DNA of 64,000 nt from Diplodia intermedia (Eukaryota; Ascomycota; Dothideomycetes; Botryosphaeriales; Botryosphaeriaceae). The notes under the pieces are model-generated. The model was given only the letters and a program-made list of their open reading frames with translations, searched no databases and was not told the DNA's origin. Every line of letters begins with the position of its first letter. Position 1 is the first letter of the stretch. This document shows positions 33,901 through 44,873 of this stretch, in pieces. Location: positions 1,426,001 to 1,490,000 of the forward strand of contig JAKEKT010000001.1 of assembly GCA_021495925.1 (NCBI GenBank), read 5' to 3'. Both the position numbers and the translations under genes were made by a program.

Positions 33901-35856
33901 CATGTCCACATGGTGCGGCGGCAGAACGGAGTGGTGGTTTGCGCAGAGCGCTTGGCCGCGCATGCAGAGTCGCGTGTATGCGTGCTGTCGTGGAACATTG
34001 GGCAGGGGGTGGTGGAACGGGTGGGCGGGCGGTGAGGGCGAGACAAACGTCAACCATGGGGAACGACACAGGTTGGCGCGGTGCCCCGCGTTTGACGGAA
34101 TCCAGTGGCGGCGACTCAGAAGGCGGGAGGATGAGATGTTGCAGCAATGGGGTGCTCGGGAGAACGAACGGTTCGGACGACGTTTGTTTTTCCATCGTCG
34201 TAGCGCATGTGACGGCGACCGACGATATTGCATTGATGGCGCTAACGACTGACGTCGAACGGGCATGATGTAGTCCGCTGATAGATCTCATCAGCATTTC
34301 TTTTTCCCGCACACAAGATGAGGCTGCCCGATCCGGCAGCAGTGGCCGCACGTGGGCAGCGCCAGATCGGGCTCGAGGCATTGGACTGTGGGGAAAGGAG
34401 CATGAGACAATGAAGAGCTGCTGGATGGATATGAGCTGAGAGCACGTCCGCCGTCCATGGCGTCGTCATGGCCAGTAGCATCTGCGAGTGAGAGCATCCC
34501 TGTCCGGAGCAAAGTGGGATTGGCGCGCAAAGACGATCTGCCTCGGGGCTATGGGCCATCGAGCCCGTCGAGGATCATAGGAGGCGTGCTATGATCAGTC
34601 GAAGCTCTAGAAGCTTGTGCTTGTCCTTGCACCGCGAGCTCCCAGGGGCACGAGGCGGCCGTTGGTGCTGAGTAGAGCCTGCCACTGTGGCGTCTCCGGC
34701 AGCGCCTCTGGCATTTGGCCGGCCGACGGCTGCCGAGAATGGCATTGCTCTGCCACGCTGCAAAGATTTGGATTTGTGGAGTGGCTGGCGACAATTTTGG
34801 CGGCGGCGTCATTTCGCATACGAGGATCGCGGCGCTCGCGCTCGCACTCGCACTGGACTCGAGCAGCGATCTTCGCCGCAGCGACGACAGGCGGCCATGG
34901 TCTTTGTTGCGCCTGAGCGCGCTGGCGGCCGACGAGCAGCGCCAAAAGGTGGTCGCGAGATGACAGCGGCGGCAGCACCGGGCCAACACGACAGGTCCCG
35001 GGCAGGCGGGCGTGGCAGGGCGCGCGGCGAATCAGCGCGGGCGGACTGGTGCTAAGGCAAGGGCCGGCGTGCACCTAGCAGCAGCCGGCGTGCGGCTGGA
35101 CGGCGTCGCGGCAGCTTCGGGGCTGGGTGAGGTGCTCTGGAGGTGGTACGGCATCGTGCGGCGCAGGGAAGGCCTGGCAGGCGCCGCGCTTGGACGGCGG
35201 CGATCCGCGTCTGCACGCCCCTGAACCCGGGCACACACAGCCGGCGTTCGGCTGGCAGGTATATTGCTCCATTCGAGCTCTGCTATTGCTTCAATGCGCC
35301 GCGCCGCGACGAGCCCTGCCGCCTGTGCCCGTCGATCCAGCGCGCATCAGGCCCGCGCCCAGCACCCCGGCCGCTGCTCCTCCGCTGCAGGCACCGCGCC
35401 AGCGCATTGTGCGCCCGCTGCAGCGTTGCCGCACGCCCTTAAGCAGCAGCTTCTGCAGTCCCCACCGCGCCGCCCATCCCTGCCGCGCAGCTAGCTTCCG
35501 CCTTCGTCAGATTGCGTCCAAGCGCGTCGCATCCTGTCTGCTGGGTCGAGGGTCCATCTACTCTCCACGCCGCCGTCGCCCCTCCGCCAAACACCCCAAG
35601 ACATGTGCGCTGTGCCGCCACCGAGTGCACCCATCGTTCGAGCCTGACTGCTGCCGTGCCACCCTTCGAGAAGCAGCCCTCCCTGGCGGCGAAAATGCAC
35701 CGCTTGTCGCCGTATGTATGCCCCGACTCGCGCAACGGCCGCTGCTCCCTGCTGAAACACTGCCAGCGCCTGATCTGGTCTTGATATCTACACGCTCGTT
35801 TCCTGCCTGCTTGCTTCTTCCCAGTCCGCCTCCAGCTTCGTCTCTCCTCCGCCCCA
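30928..35856. other. Gene-poor region of about 4.9 kb
   Basis: I find no gene I can support. Long frames on both strands (for example 32581-33447 plus, 33523-34266 minus) are rich in Arg, Cys, Ser and Pro, lack domains and lie opposite equally long frames, as expected in GC-rich non-coding DNA. The last 600 bp before 35857 are pyrimidine-rich and are probably the promoter and 5' UTR of the next gene. No transposon ends, long terminal repeats or RIP-like AT-rich blocks were seen. Confidence 0.35.
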
Positions 35857-38800
35857 ATGGGCCGTGCCTCCAAGTTCGCCTTCCCGCTGCCCGGCCGCCG
35901 TGCCCATGGCGACCGGGACCGGGACCGGGACACCCACCAGGACCCGCACGCCGCCCCCGACTATGACTACCAGCCGTCCAGCAAAGCAGAGCGTCTCCTG
36001 GGCACCGGCCTGCCCGGCCACCGCCAGGGGAGCTACTCCTCTGCCAGCGGCGCCCCCCGCAACAATTCCGCCACGCCTTCGCTGGAGACCAAGAAAAGCT
36101 ACATGAGCATCACGCTGTCCGACGCCAGCCAGGACTCTGCCCAACGCAAGGGCTCGAACTACACGGACGACGGCCACCTCGTACCACCCCATCCCCGCTT
36201 CCACCAGGACCAATCGCGCGCCCGCAGCAAGGATCGTGCTGGTTCCGTCACCAGCTCCACCTATAGCAGACACTTGAACTCTCAAGGCTCTTCTTCCACC
36301 ATGCGCTCGCACTACGACGCCAACAGGCTGCCCAGCCACGTCTCCCAGAAGACATCCATGTCCTCCATGCGCGACGGCGGCTTACGCAAAGGCCACCCTG
36401 CCTTCTCCTCGTCCCAAAGCCTGGGTCAGGAAAGTCAGCACGGCTCCGTCCGCAGTGGCGACCTTGACTACTCCGGCGGCAGTAGAGATTCGGGCAAGAA
36501 GAAGAAGGTTCCTGCACGCCTCGACCTGTCCAAGCTGTTCCCCAAGGCCCCCAAGTCCAAGGACAGCAAGGATCGCCAACTGCTGTCCCCCACAAAATTC
36601 GTCAACTCCCCCACCGCCATGTCGAGTACCTCGACACATTTTTCGCGGCCTCTCACCTCCCCAACTTCGTCGACTTCCAATAGAGACAGAGCACCTTCTC
36701 TCACGAGCATCAGGACTAGTGACACCCTTCGTGAAGGAAGAGCTCAGGCTGCCAAGGACCGTGCTTACAAGTCTCAATTCGATAACGCCAAGGTCAACAG
36801 GCGAAGACCTCCGCCGGGCATTCAGCATTGGTTTGACGGTATAAGTGATGACGAGGAAGAGGAGGAAGAAGAGGAGGAGACACCGCCCGTGCGAGCGAGT
36901 GCGAGGCCCCAAGAATCTCGATCTGTACCACAGCATCGGCCATCGCAACATGATCACCGACGAAGGGACTCACCCTCTCGACATGGCCGCAAGGCTTCAC
37001 ACAACAAGGCTGCCTCTAAGCAACCATCCTACCCCACGGACGAGCGTACCTCTGCGGCGGATCGCCCATATCATTCAAAGCGTGGATATCCGGTCGACCC
37101 GCCCGCCGGCACCCAGAACTACTGGCATCACGCCGACAATTACCATACTGGCATGGATGCCCGGATTTCTGAAAAGCCTCACGTCCGGGGCCAACCGAGT
37201 CAGAACTCTTTCGCAACTCATAACACGGCACGGACCAATACGAGCAAGATGTCGGGTAGAGACCTGAAAGGTGATAGCGTCCTGTCGCTTTCTTCATCGG
37301 AAGACGAAAGCGATCCTAGGAGCAGCGGTACCACCCTTCCGCTCATCCGCGACAGCCTTGCGATGTCCACGGAGTCCGAAGGCGAGATCATGATTGGTCG
37401 GGCCCAGGCGTTCGATATCAGACCACGTCAGAACCGTTTAGGGAGACGCATGACTTCGGCGTCTGGGACCAGTGTACAGTCTTCGGGGACCGGTACCACT
37501 ATTGATATCATGCTGTCCCCGACTACTGCGGCCTCCAGTCAGACGAATTTGCTTCTCCCAAGACACTCTAACTCGAGGAGTAGACGGGGGTCCCGCCACT
37601 CTCGACAGGTATCTGCAATCCCAGAGGACCAGGACGATTCAAAGAGCTACGCCGAGAGCTTCAGTAACGCTTCCTTTGACGACAAAGACACCAGTAGCAT
37701 CAGGAGTGGGAGGACATCCAAAAGCGAGCCGAGACATTTGGGCCACAAGCTCATGGCTGTCACTGAAGAGGAGGAGGTACTCTTGGAACTCATGCGAAGG
37801 AAGCGTGCAGCTATGGCAAAGCAGAGCTTCACGGACGGCTACCGGTCAGCCATCAAGGCCGAAAACCACTATATGTCGATGGACAGCCCGGCTTCCGATT
37901 ACTCGAGCAACCAAACCCTCCATGAGAACGACCGGAGACACTCGAAGAGGTCGTTGCGCTCCCAGGCTACTACAATGGAATCCGAGGCTTCTTCTGCGAC
38001 GTTGGAGACACTTTCGAACGCTACTTACGTGCCGCCGCCATCGCGCTCGGACAAGAACCGCCCTCCGCCCATGGCAAACGAAGCGCTACTCAGGTCACCT
38101 GCGTCGAGCTCGGTTGCATCGACTTCCTCGTTCTTCTCCCCACCGCGTTCGCGTGCTACACAGCGCGTCATGTCGCAGGCCCCGCAGCTGTCTCCTGCTC
38201 TTTTCTCTCCACTGGAAGTCTTTCCTTCGCCACCTGACTCTCCGAATTTCCCAGCAACCGCTTCGCACACGGACACCATTCCCTCTCCTGTCACTCCCGG
38301 CCCGGGCCCCCACGGAGAGCTTCCTGTCAAGGTTGCTGGCAGCTCCATTGGTGGTAGTGAAGCCAGTTTTGGCACTGATCAGGACTCGATTCACAATGCT
38401 CACCACCACCATCATCCGTCTGACTTCACCATGGGCCACAAGGGCAAAGACAGGGCGCGGAAGGTCGAGGGTCTAGTTGCCCAGAATACCGAAGAGCACG
38501 AAGGCGCACAGGGCATTGACCGGTCTCGTAGCCATAGCAGACGGCGTACTGCTAGCTCTGGCGCCAACGTCGCCGTGTGTGCGGAGCCGGCCAGACAAAC
38601 AGCAGCTTCCAACAACTTTGCTGTCCCGCCCCGCACATCCTCGATAATGGCCTTCCCCAAACCTGGAATAGCCATTCAACAGGATGATGGTCAGTCGGTG
38701 TCTTCTGCGGCATCCGGCAAAAGCCGTACTCGGCATGGTGAGGCAGAGTGGGATTGGGATGCCGAGGTTGACGTAGGCGCGGTCATCAGTCATGTCCGCA

Positions 38801-39057
38801 AGTCGCGCTCCTCGCATATCCTGGGCAGCTCGCGCACCTCGGTCTCGTCGACTTCTGGGTCAAAGCAACGCGTGAGCAGGCAGAACAGCACTGCAAGCCA
38901 CGTCAGTCCCAAGAGTGGCGCAAAAAGCGATACCGGCGACAAGCTCTCCGTGACGCCCATGTCCAGCGCTGCTATTGCGCAGAGGAGCAGCGTCTGCGAT
39001 GACGTCCTTTCTGCGTGGAGCAGCCTCGGCGGCTCTCGCGGCGAGTTCTACGGTTGA
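35857..39057 (+). CDS. Large disordered Ser-rich protein of unknown function
   Basis: This is a single-exon frame of 1066 residues; the ATG follows a pyrimidine-rich leader. Most of the protein is low-complexity and predicted disordered, dominated by Ser, Thr, Pro, Gly, Arg and His. Notable parts are an Arg/Asp/His repeat near residue 20 (DRDRDRD), a basic segment RLDLSKLFPKAPKSKDSKD (about 214-232), an acidic run DDEEEEEEEEE (about 330), and one strongly helical stretch at about 630-665 (MAVTEEEEVLLELMRRKRAA). Proline-rich serine clusters (SPALFSPLEVFPSPPDSPNF) could be kinase or SH3/WW targets. I do not recognise a named domain. The helix and the KLFPK segment are the most likely conserved functional parts. 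A cytoskeletal or signalling scaffold is possible, but this is not demonstrated. Confidence 0.75.
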   Translation: MGRASKFAFPLPGRRAHGDRDRDRDTHQDPHAAPDYDYQPSSKAERLLGTGLPGHRQGSYSSASGAPRNNSATPSLETKKSYMSITLSDASQDSAQRKGSNYTDDGHLVPPHPRFHQDQSRARSKDRAGSVTSSTYSRHLNSQGSSSTMRSHYDANRLPSHVSQKTSMSSMRDGGLRKGHPAFSSSQSLGQESQHGSVRSGDLDYSGGSRDSGKKKKVPARLDLSKLFPKAPKSKDSKDRQLLSPTKFVNSPTAMSSTSTHFSRPLTSPTSSTSNRDRAPSLTSIRTSDTLREGRAQAAKDRAYKSQFDNAKVNRRRPPPGIQHWFDGISDDEEEEEEEEETPPVRASARPQESRSVPQHRPSQHDHRRRDSPSRHGRKASHNKAASKQPSYPTDERTSAADRPYHSKRGYPVDPPAGTQNYWHHADNYHTGMDARISEKPHVRGQPSQNSFATHNTARTNTSKMSGRDLKGDSVLSLSSSEDESDPRSSGTTLPLIRDSLAMSTESEGEIMIGRAQAFDIRPRQNRLGRRMTSASGTSVQSSGTGTTIDIMLSPTTAASSQTNLLLPRHSNSRSRRGSRHSRQVSAIPEDQDDSKSYAESFSNASFDDKDTSSIRSGRTSKSEPRHLGHKLMAVTEEEEVLLELMRRKRAAMAKQSFTDGYRSAIKAENHYMSMDSPASDYSSNQTLHENDRRHSKRSLRSQATTMESEASSATLETLSNATYVPPPSRSDKNRPPPMANEALLRSPASSSVASTSSFFSPPRSRATQRVMSQAPQLSPALFSPLEVFPSPPDSPNFPATASHTDTIPSPVTPGPGPHGELPVKVAGSSIGGSEASFGTDQDSIHNAHHHHHPSDFTMGHKGKDRARKVEGLVAQNTEEHEGAQGIDRSRSHSRRRTASSGANVAVCAEPARQTAASNNFAVPPRTSSIMAFPKPGIAIQQDDGQSVSSAASGKSRTRHGEAEWDWDAEVDVGAVISHVRKSRSSHILGSSRTSVSSTSGSKQRVSRQNSTASHVSPKSGAKSDTGDKLSVTPMSSAAIAQRSSVCDDVLSAWSSLGGSRGEFYG

Positions 39058-40106
39058 TTTCGAGATATATTAATCTCGCCCCTTAATTTTCTCCCATGAT
39101 GACTTTTTTATGAGGTGGCCTTGGTTGCGGTAATTGGATTCTTTGATGTTGGAACGAACAGGGGATCGCGTTCGGCATTAAAATGGTTGCCTTCGTGCAT
39201 GACTGAAGATGTTGAGAGGCTTGTGCCTCATAGACAAGGGAAGTGAGGCAGAATTTGCCTATTGTGGCCCGCATCACCACCACGACTTTATTTTCCTATT
39301 GCTCTGTATCCTGGATTTCTACGTTGTCGTTCATGGCTTTCAGTTACTGGTTTTGTAACGTCTCTCGGGATACCACAGCTCCCGCCTGGGTTCCCACCGG
39401 GTCCTTTGGCGGGATCCCTTTTTCCTTAACAATCACCCTCACATTCTCTTTCTTAATCCAGCCCCTTTCGGCATAGACTAATGCTTTCTTCTCGAGCGAC
39501 GGCGTCATGTGGGACACTACTCGGTGAGGGTCTCCAGAGATCTTCTTTTCACTTTGCTCGCATCTCCCTATATTTGCGCATTTTCGGCACTATATCACCG
39601 TCGAGTTGTTCTTATTTTGAGCGGAGGCATGTCACTTGCATGTCTTTGAACCTGGGGGTGTCTTCTCTCTCTCTCGGTTATTTGGGGTCAAAGAAAAGCA
39701 GCTCGGATTTCATGTTTCCTTGGTGTGCAGTCTAGTGTAGCAGTATCAATAATTCAGACACATTGGGATGGCGAAGATGGCGTGTCAGTTGTGCAACGTC
39801 AATCCAAACATGGAGCGAGAAGGAGAGAGAGAGAGAGAGAGAGAGCGGAGTAACCGAAATTCTTCAATCTGATCGGGCACCCGTCGCAACCATCTTATTT
39901 ATCTTCGATCCTTTTCATGACGGCACTGCCAACCAGACAAGTGCTTGCTCATTCTGCCGTTCCCTCGCACATCGCCAGCTATCATTTTTTTTTTCCAATC
40001 TTCTCGAACTGCTGCCATCCCCCACACCCAGAAACCCCCCACCCATCCCCACCCACCCAACAACAACAACAACACCAATCCTCCCAACTTCACCTTCGAC
40101 CCATCA
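39058..40106. other. Convergent spacer with (GA)n microsatellite
   Basis: This 1.05-kb AT-richer region lies between convergent genes. It contains (GA)11-12 at 39823-39845 and poly-T and CA/CCAA-rich stretches near 39980-40090. No supported gene is seen. Confidence 0.45.
39823..39845. repeat. (GA)11.5 microsatellite
   Basis: An uninterrupted GA dinucleotide run in non-coding DNA downstream of the disordered-protein gene. Confidence 0.85.
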
Positions 40107-43092
40107 TCAAACGCACATCCCGATGCAATCCGCCCCGCCGTTCTCCGGGTCGCAGTCGTCGTCGGGATCGTCGACGCACAGGCGGCCCTCCTCGCCGCAC
40201 TGCACGCCCGCGAAGCCGCCGCACGACTGGGGCGCGATGCACACGCCGTACTCGCCGCAGCCGGGGCCGCAGCCGCCGTAGGGCCGGTCCGCGTCCGGGT
40301 CGAGGTCGCGCACGCAGCTGAGGCCGCCCGGGCAGGCGTCGGCGTTGGGCCCGCCGCAGCGGAACGGCGCCGGCTCGCTGGGGGGCGGCGGGGCGGTCCG
40401 CGTCGTGGTGGTTGAGATGGAGGAGGACGAGGACGAAATGGAGTGGTAGCCGCCGGCCGGCGGGGGCACGATGGGGCCGATGATTTGGCGGGGCAGCTGC
40501 TGGCTGTCGAGGGCGGCGGCGGCGGCGGAGGAGAGGTCTTGTTGGAGTTGTTGGATGGCGATTGGGGTCGAGGAGGGGGTGAAGTTGGGGAGGAGAGACA
40601 TGCCGACGGGACCGGGGCCGAACATTGGTTTCAGGGTTGTGATCGGGCCGGTCCAGGCGGTGTCGGGCCAGGGCGGGTGGGTTGGGGAGGAGGTGGGGAT
40701 GGGGACAAGGTTGAGAGAAGAGACGGAGGTGAGAACGAGGTCGAGGGAAGGGATCGAGGTGGGATCGAGGTCGAGTGAAGGGGTCGAGGCGGTGGATGAG
40801 GATGATGAGGAAGAGAGCGAGCTGTTTGCTGCGGCGGCTGCACAGTAGCTGCGCTTCTCGGCGAAGCCGATGCCGCTGACGTAGATATCGACGCACTCGA
40901 GACCGGGGTCGCACGCCGGGTAGCCCTCGCCGCAGCGAATTTGCGGGAACACGCTCGAAGATGTGCTTGTCGACTCGACTGACGATGTGGTCGTCGTTGC
41001 CGGGAGGGCCGCCGTGTCGATGCCCAATTGGCGAGGCGGGAGCATTATGTTCCTCCTCGTGGTGGAGGTGCGGAGGGTGTCTGTGGGGAAGTCGAGGGAG
41101 ATGGTGCTGCTGAGGGTCAACGACGTCTGGGTCGTTGTGTCGGCCAGGAGAGTGGCGCCGTTGAGCACGTCGACGCAGTACCCGCCGCAGTCAAGCTCCG
41201 GGCCACAGTTGGCACCGGGCCGCTGGAAGCATTCATAGCCGGTCGGACACGGTTGAGCACGGCGATGTCCGCAGACGCGGTAGTTCTTAGTGGCGGACTC
41301 GGTGATGCTTGGTGTAGCTACAGCATTTTCTTCGCTGGAAAATGTTACAGACGTCTCAGTAAATCCTGTCAAGGATGGAAATTGCGGGGAAGCATCAGTA
41401 GGTGTCGATAGCACGTCCGAAAGAAGGTCGTCAAGCTTTGACGTCGCTTGAGCGAAGAAGGAAAACCAGGTGTGGGTCTCAGACCAGGGGTCGTCGTCTA
41501 CGAGGTCGTTGAGGTACTCGGGTAGATTCTCCAGGTATTCTGGAAGCTCCTGGGGATCTGGGGTATCTGGGATGAGGATAGTGAAAATGACTGGAATGTC
41601 CTTCGGGTCCGAGAACATATCAAATAGACTGGGAAGCTGCGCATCGAGATTTTCCGAATCAGCCGCATCGCAATCCTGTCACTGGTCAGCATGCGGGAAG
41701 TAGCCGAGTCCGTCCGTTTGGGAGAAACATACCACAAATTGTGGGAGAGGGCGGCCACAGAGCAGTGCACAGTCACTGGCTGCTTGGTTACTGCATTGGC
41801 AGCTCTAAGTCGAGTTAGCATGGTGACCAAGGTGATGGAACAGAGGTACTTACCTGAGGCCAGCTTTGAGCACAGAACACTGGCTCGCATTGACACTGCG
41901 ACACATCCGTGTCCGGAGGAACCCCTACCGGAGTGGTTTGTGGAAAGTCCTCAGGGTTGGATACTGATGTCGATGCATCCAAATCTTCAGGGTCTGAAGG
42001 GAGCTCTGTTGGAACGTCGGTGATTTGAGGGAAGTCTTCCAGGTCCGAGGACGAAGTGGCGTTGAGGTCAGTGCCACAGTCCTGCCGTTGGGTTAGTGCA
42101 CCTGGATAGAGGACACCATTTCTGTTAAAAGCGTTAGACATACCTGAAGCGCAGGGTACGGGCCCCCACAACTGGCATGGCAATCGATCTTAGCCTTGTT
42201 TCGACAGAGGCACCCCTGGAAAGAATCGTCAGCACTTTCAAGGCGAAACCACTGCGGGCGGCGAACATACAGCAGGCCAAGACGCAATGCAGAACGTCGG
42301 TTCACATTGACATGATGGCTGAGGTTCCGGAGGACTTGATGGAATCGCAGACGATGCTAATTTTGATTCCAAAGGGGGCAGAGTTGACACTATGACCGGG
42401 CCCGGCTCGGTTGGCAGGACTTTTGCTGATTGCGATGGCAGGCCAAGTGCGCCATACAACGAAGCACTTTGCGCCGGAGAATCGCCACAGTTCTGAAGTC
42501 TCGGTGCAAGCCCGCCGCAGTTCTGGTAACAGCTGACTTTCGCGCTGTTCGCGCAGCGGCATGACTAAGCTTGTCAGTACTTTTTCCCTGGGCGCGCCGG
42601 AGACGGGTATCTGTCATATCTACCTGGGGCCAGATTTGCGCACAAAAGGTCGGTTCACAGGTACAACTTGCTGATGGTGCTGCCGGTGATGTCAACTGCC
42701 AAGCTGAAGTCGGCTGAGACGTGTTCGAGAATGATGCGGGGGCGGAGGTTGTGGAGCCGCAGTCCTGTAGACAGTGAGCCATGAATGTCTGAAGCAAGCT
42801 GGAGAGGTGAAACAGTGCGGGGCTTACCCTTAGGGCGGGCGCTGGGCAGACCGAGCCCTTGCCCTCCTTGACCAGTGCCTCCCAGCAGGACTCAATGGCG
42901 TCATTCTGACATTTGCAGCGCTATGATACAGTCAGAAAAACCCAAGGGACCATGAGGTAGGCTGCATACTTCGGGTTGTCCAGCTGGGCATAAGGGCATG
43001 GGGCACGCGCATGAGACGTCGTCGTCCACTGGCGCGGCGGGCGCAGCCAGGGACAGCTGCAACGTTGCCAGGATCAGATAGAGAGCCTTCAT
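40107..43092 (-). CDS. Secreted modular cysteine-rich protein built from duplicated exon pairs
   Basis: Eight exons (43092-42970, 42920-42828, 42764-42624, 42564-42271, 42215-42144, 42081-41854, 41804-41733, 41675-40107) encode 863 residues; every intron is phase 0. A signal peptide is clear (MKALYLILATLQLSLAAPAA). Four copies of a module follow: CxCxPxxCxxxxPx, an intron, then xCxCxNxAxxxC. The first halves read CACPMPLC, CTCEPTFC, CQCEPTFC and CQCEPVFC; the second halves begin RCKC, SCRC, GCLC and SCQC. Ser/Thr/Pro-rich spacers separate modules, each starting near DCG or NCG. The long last exon carries a second Cys type (CPTGYEC, CDPGLEC, CPGGLSC and CGGFAGVQCG..CVDDPDDDCDP). I know no function for it. 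It is probably a cell-wall or extracellular protein, possibly host- or substrate-contacting. No GPI signal is seen; it ends shortly after the last cysteine. Confidence 0.82.
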
Positions 43093-43729
43093 GGTCGAGT
43101 CTCTCCTCTTGTGGATGAAGAAGAATACGGAGCAGTAAAGTTGGACGACATGGCGATAGATATAAGGGCGAAGGATGAGGAATGGAAAGCTAATTTCGAA
43201 TTTTTGCCCCTACCCAACTCGAAAGTCATCTGCACCCAGAAAAGTTGAATCGAGCGATTCCTTGGATTCTGTCCTACAACGCCAACGGGGGCCTCCTTGC
43301 TTCAGTGCTCCATCGTAGCGGAAAGTAAAGGGAAGTTTCAAACGCGACCGGTGGGTAAATTCAAAACTTTCAAGAGGTTATAGCGAAGCCGGCTGCGATT
43401 GGATGCCGGCCACTCCGGGAGAGATGACGTTTGCAGGAAAATGGCTTGGCAGGCAACGGGAATGTGGGGTTTAAGCTTCTAAGTGCCGGGATCCCGCACT
43501 ATCCAGTCGCCCGCTGTTGTACACAGGGGAGGCGGGTGCTGGCGTCGCCTTTTCCGGTATATCTGGTCTATATTTGTGCACCCCATGCCTGGCTAGTGCG
43601 AGCTCATCCGAGGCCTGTCCCGTCGCCGTGGTCTCTTCTGTTGCCCACGCGACGCAAAGGTGACATCCGTCAGGCTAGAGCAAGGAGAAATGGAGCAGCC
43701 AGCCTGTTCTCACCATTCTTCATCGGTCC
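43093..43729. other. Spacer upstream of the modular cysteine-rich gene
   Basis: This 637-bp region between the start of the cysteine-rich gene and the 3' end of the DnaJ gene (both on the minus strand) has no supported gene. It should hold the promoter of the former. Confidence 0.4.
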
Positions 43730-44662
43730 TCATTTTTTGCCTTTCTTGGCTCGGGAAGCGGTCCGTTGAAACGCTTCCTCGGGTGGCTCGTCCATCGGCG
43801 GCGCTCGTTTCTTGCCCTTGTTGGAGTCAGGTGCATATTTTGCCTCCAGCTGATCGAGGAACGACTCAGAGCGGCCTTTCTTCTGGCGCTGTTGGATCAG
43901 GGCTGCGAGGTCGCCCAGATCGCCGTCCCCTTGTGCTTTCTTCTTGTTCTTCTTGGTGCCTGCCATCTCCTTTGCGGCATCGTCGGCTTCCTTGGCCTCC
44001 TTGTTCACGTTCTTCATCCTTTTTCGACGGCTTCTCTCGGGCTCCTCGGTGTACTTCTTGTGGGCGGGGACGGTGCCATCTGCGATGGCAGCGTCAAGGA
44101 TGGCTCGGAAGCGGTCTTCATCCTCGACCGGATTGCTGAGCATGACGACCTCGTACATTTTGTTCATGTTGCCCTTGAACTTCTTGTAGGCATCAATGAG
44201 GTCATTCCTCTCCTCGTCGCCGCCCTTGTACTCGTTCTTGAACTTCTCGATTGCCTCGGCCGTCACGATGCCCTCGTACTGCTCCCTGTAGTATTCGGTC
44301 CAGTTGAAGTCGTCATCGTCGAGATCGACGGTTTCCTCGGTGCGACCGGTGGTATCGTAGCGCGAGCGGCGACGGGGGTCGGAGAGAATCGCATATGCAA
44401 AGGCGATTTCCTGGAACCTGTTGTGCGCAGCCTCCTTGTCCTCGGCCTTGTCTGGTGAATTGTCAGCGGCGGCGCACCTAATGTCACCGTCATACGGACC
44501 TGGGTGATGCTTCAGGGCAGCTTTGCGGTAAGCACTCTTGATGTGCTCGGGTGTCGAGTCCTTGGCAACACCGAGAACATCGTACGGATTGATGGACTTG
44601 GGCGGCTCCTCATCGATGAGGTCCTCGATATCCTCGCTCTGCTTCTTCTGCCTCCGAGGCAT
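43730..44662 (-). CDS. J-domain protein, DNAJC9-like
   Basis: Two exons (44662-44500, 44451-43730) encode 294 residues. The 48-bp intron splits the aspartate codon of the HPD motif: splicing gives KHHPDKAEDKEAAHNRFQEI and so restores the catalytic HPD at 53-55 of a J domain (about 25-92). Without splicing the motif is lost. After the J domain come an acidic patch (DLDDDDFNWTEYYREQYE) and a helical region (YKKFKGNMNKMYEVVMLS) typical of the DNAJC9 group. A Lys/Arg-rich C-terminus with nuclear-localisation-like clusters (RSRRKRMKN, KKNKKKAQ) follows. DNAJC9-type proteins stimulate Hsp70 ATPase and act in the nucleus, where the human member is a histone co-chaperone. Whether the fungal member binds histones is inference. 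Confidence 0.88.
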   Translation of the reverse strand: MPRRQKKQSEDIEDLIDEEPPKSINPYDVLGVAKDSTPEHIKSAYRKAALKHHPGPYDGDIRCAAADNSPDKAEDKEAAHNRFQEIAFAYAILSDPRRRSRYDTTGRTEETVDLDDDDFNWTEYYREQYEGIVTAEAIEKFKNEYKGGDEERNDLIDAYKKFKGNMNKMYEVVMLSNPVEDEDRFRAILDAAIADGTVPAHKKYTEEPERSRRKRMKNVNKEAKEADDAAKEMAGTKKNKKKAQGDGDLGDLAALIQQRQKKGRSESFLDQLEAKYAPDSNKGKKRAPPMDEPPEEAFQRTASRAKKGKK

Positions 44663-44873
44663 GTTGCTTGGTGTGAGGGTCGACGTGGCGGGGCGGGGTT
44701 AGGGTGCGGTTGTCGGGGCAGAGCTCAAGGATGAGCAGCGGCAGGGAAGACGCGTCGCACGCGACGTAATCGTCAAACCGCGTCCGACGGCTTCACCCCC
44801 GCAGACCACCCGACCACAACGCCGTGATTACATTGACATTGTTATTTTCGCCACTGCTCCTCCGCAACTGAAC
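44663..44873. promoter_or_regulatory. Short bidirectional promoter
   Basis: These 211 bp separate the divergent DnaJ and deaminase genes, so they must contain both promoters and 5' UTRs. No specific site was recognised. Confidence 0.5.

Noticed and set aside
33523..34266. A 247-codon minus-strand frame in the gene-poor block
   Set aside because: It is full of Arg, Pro, His and Ser, with no domain or signal peptide and overlapping open frames on the other strand.
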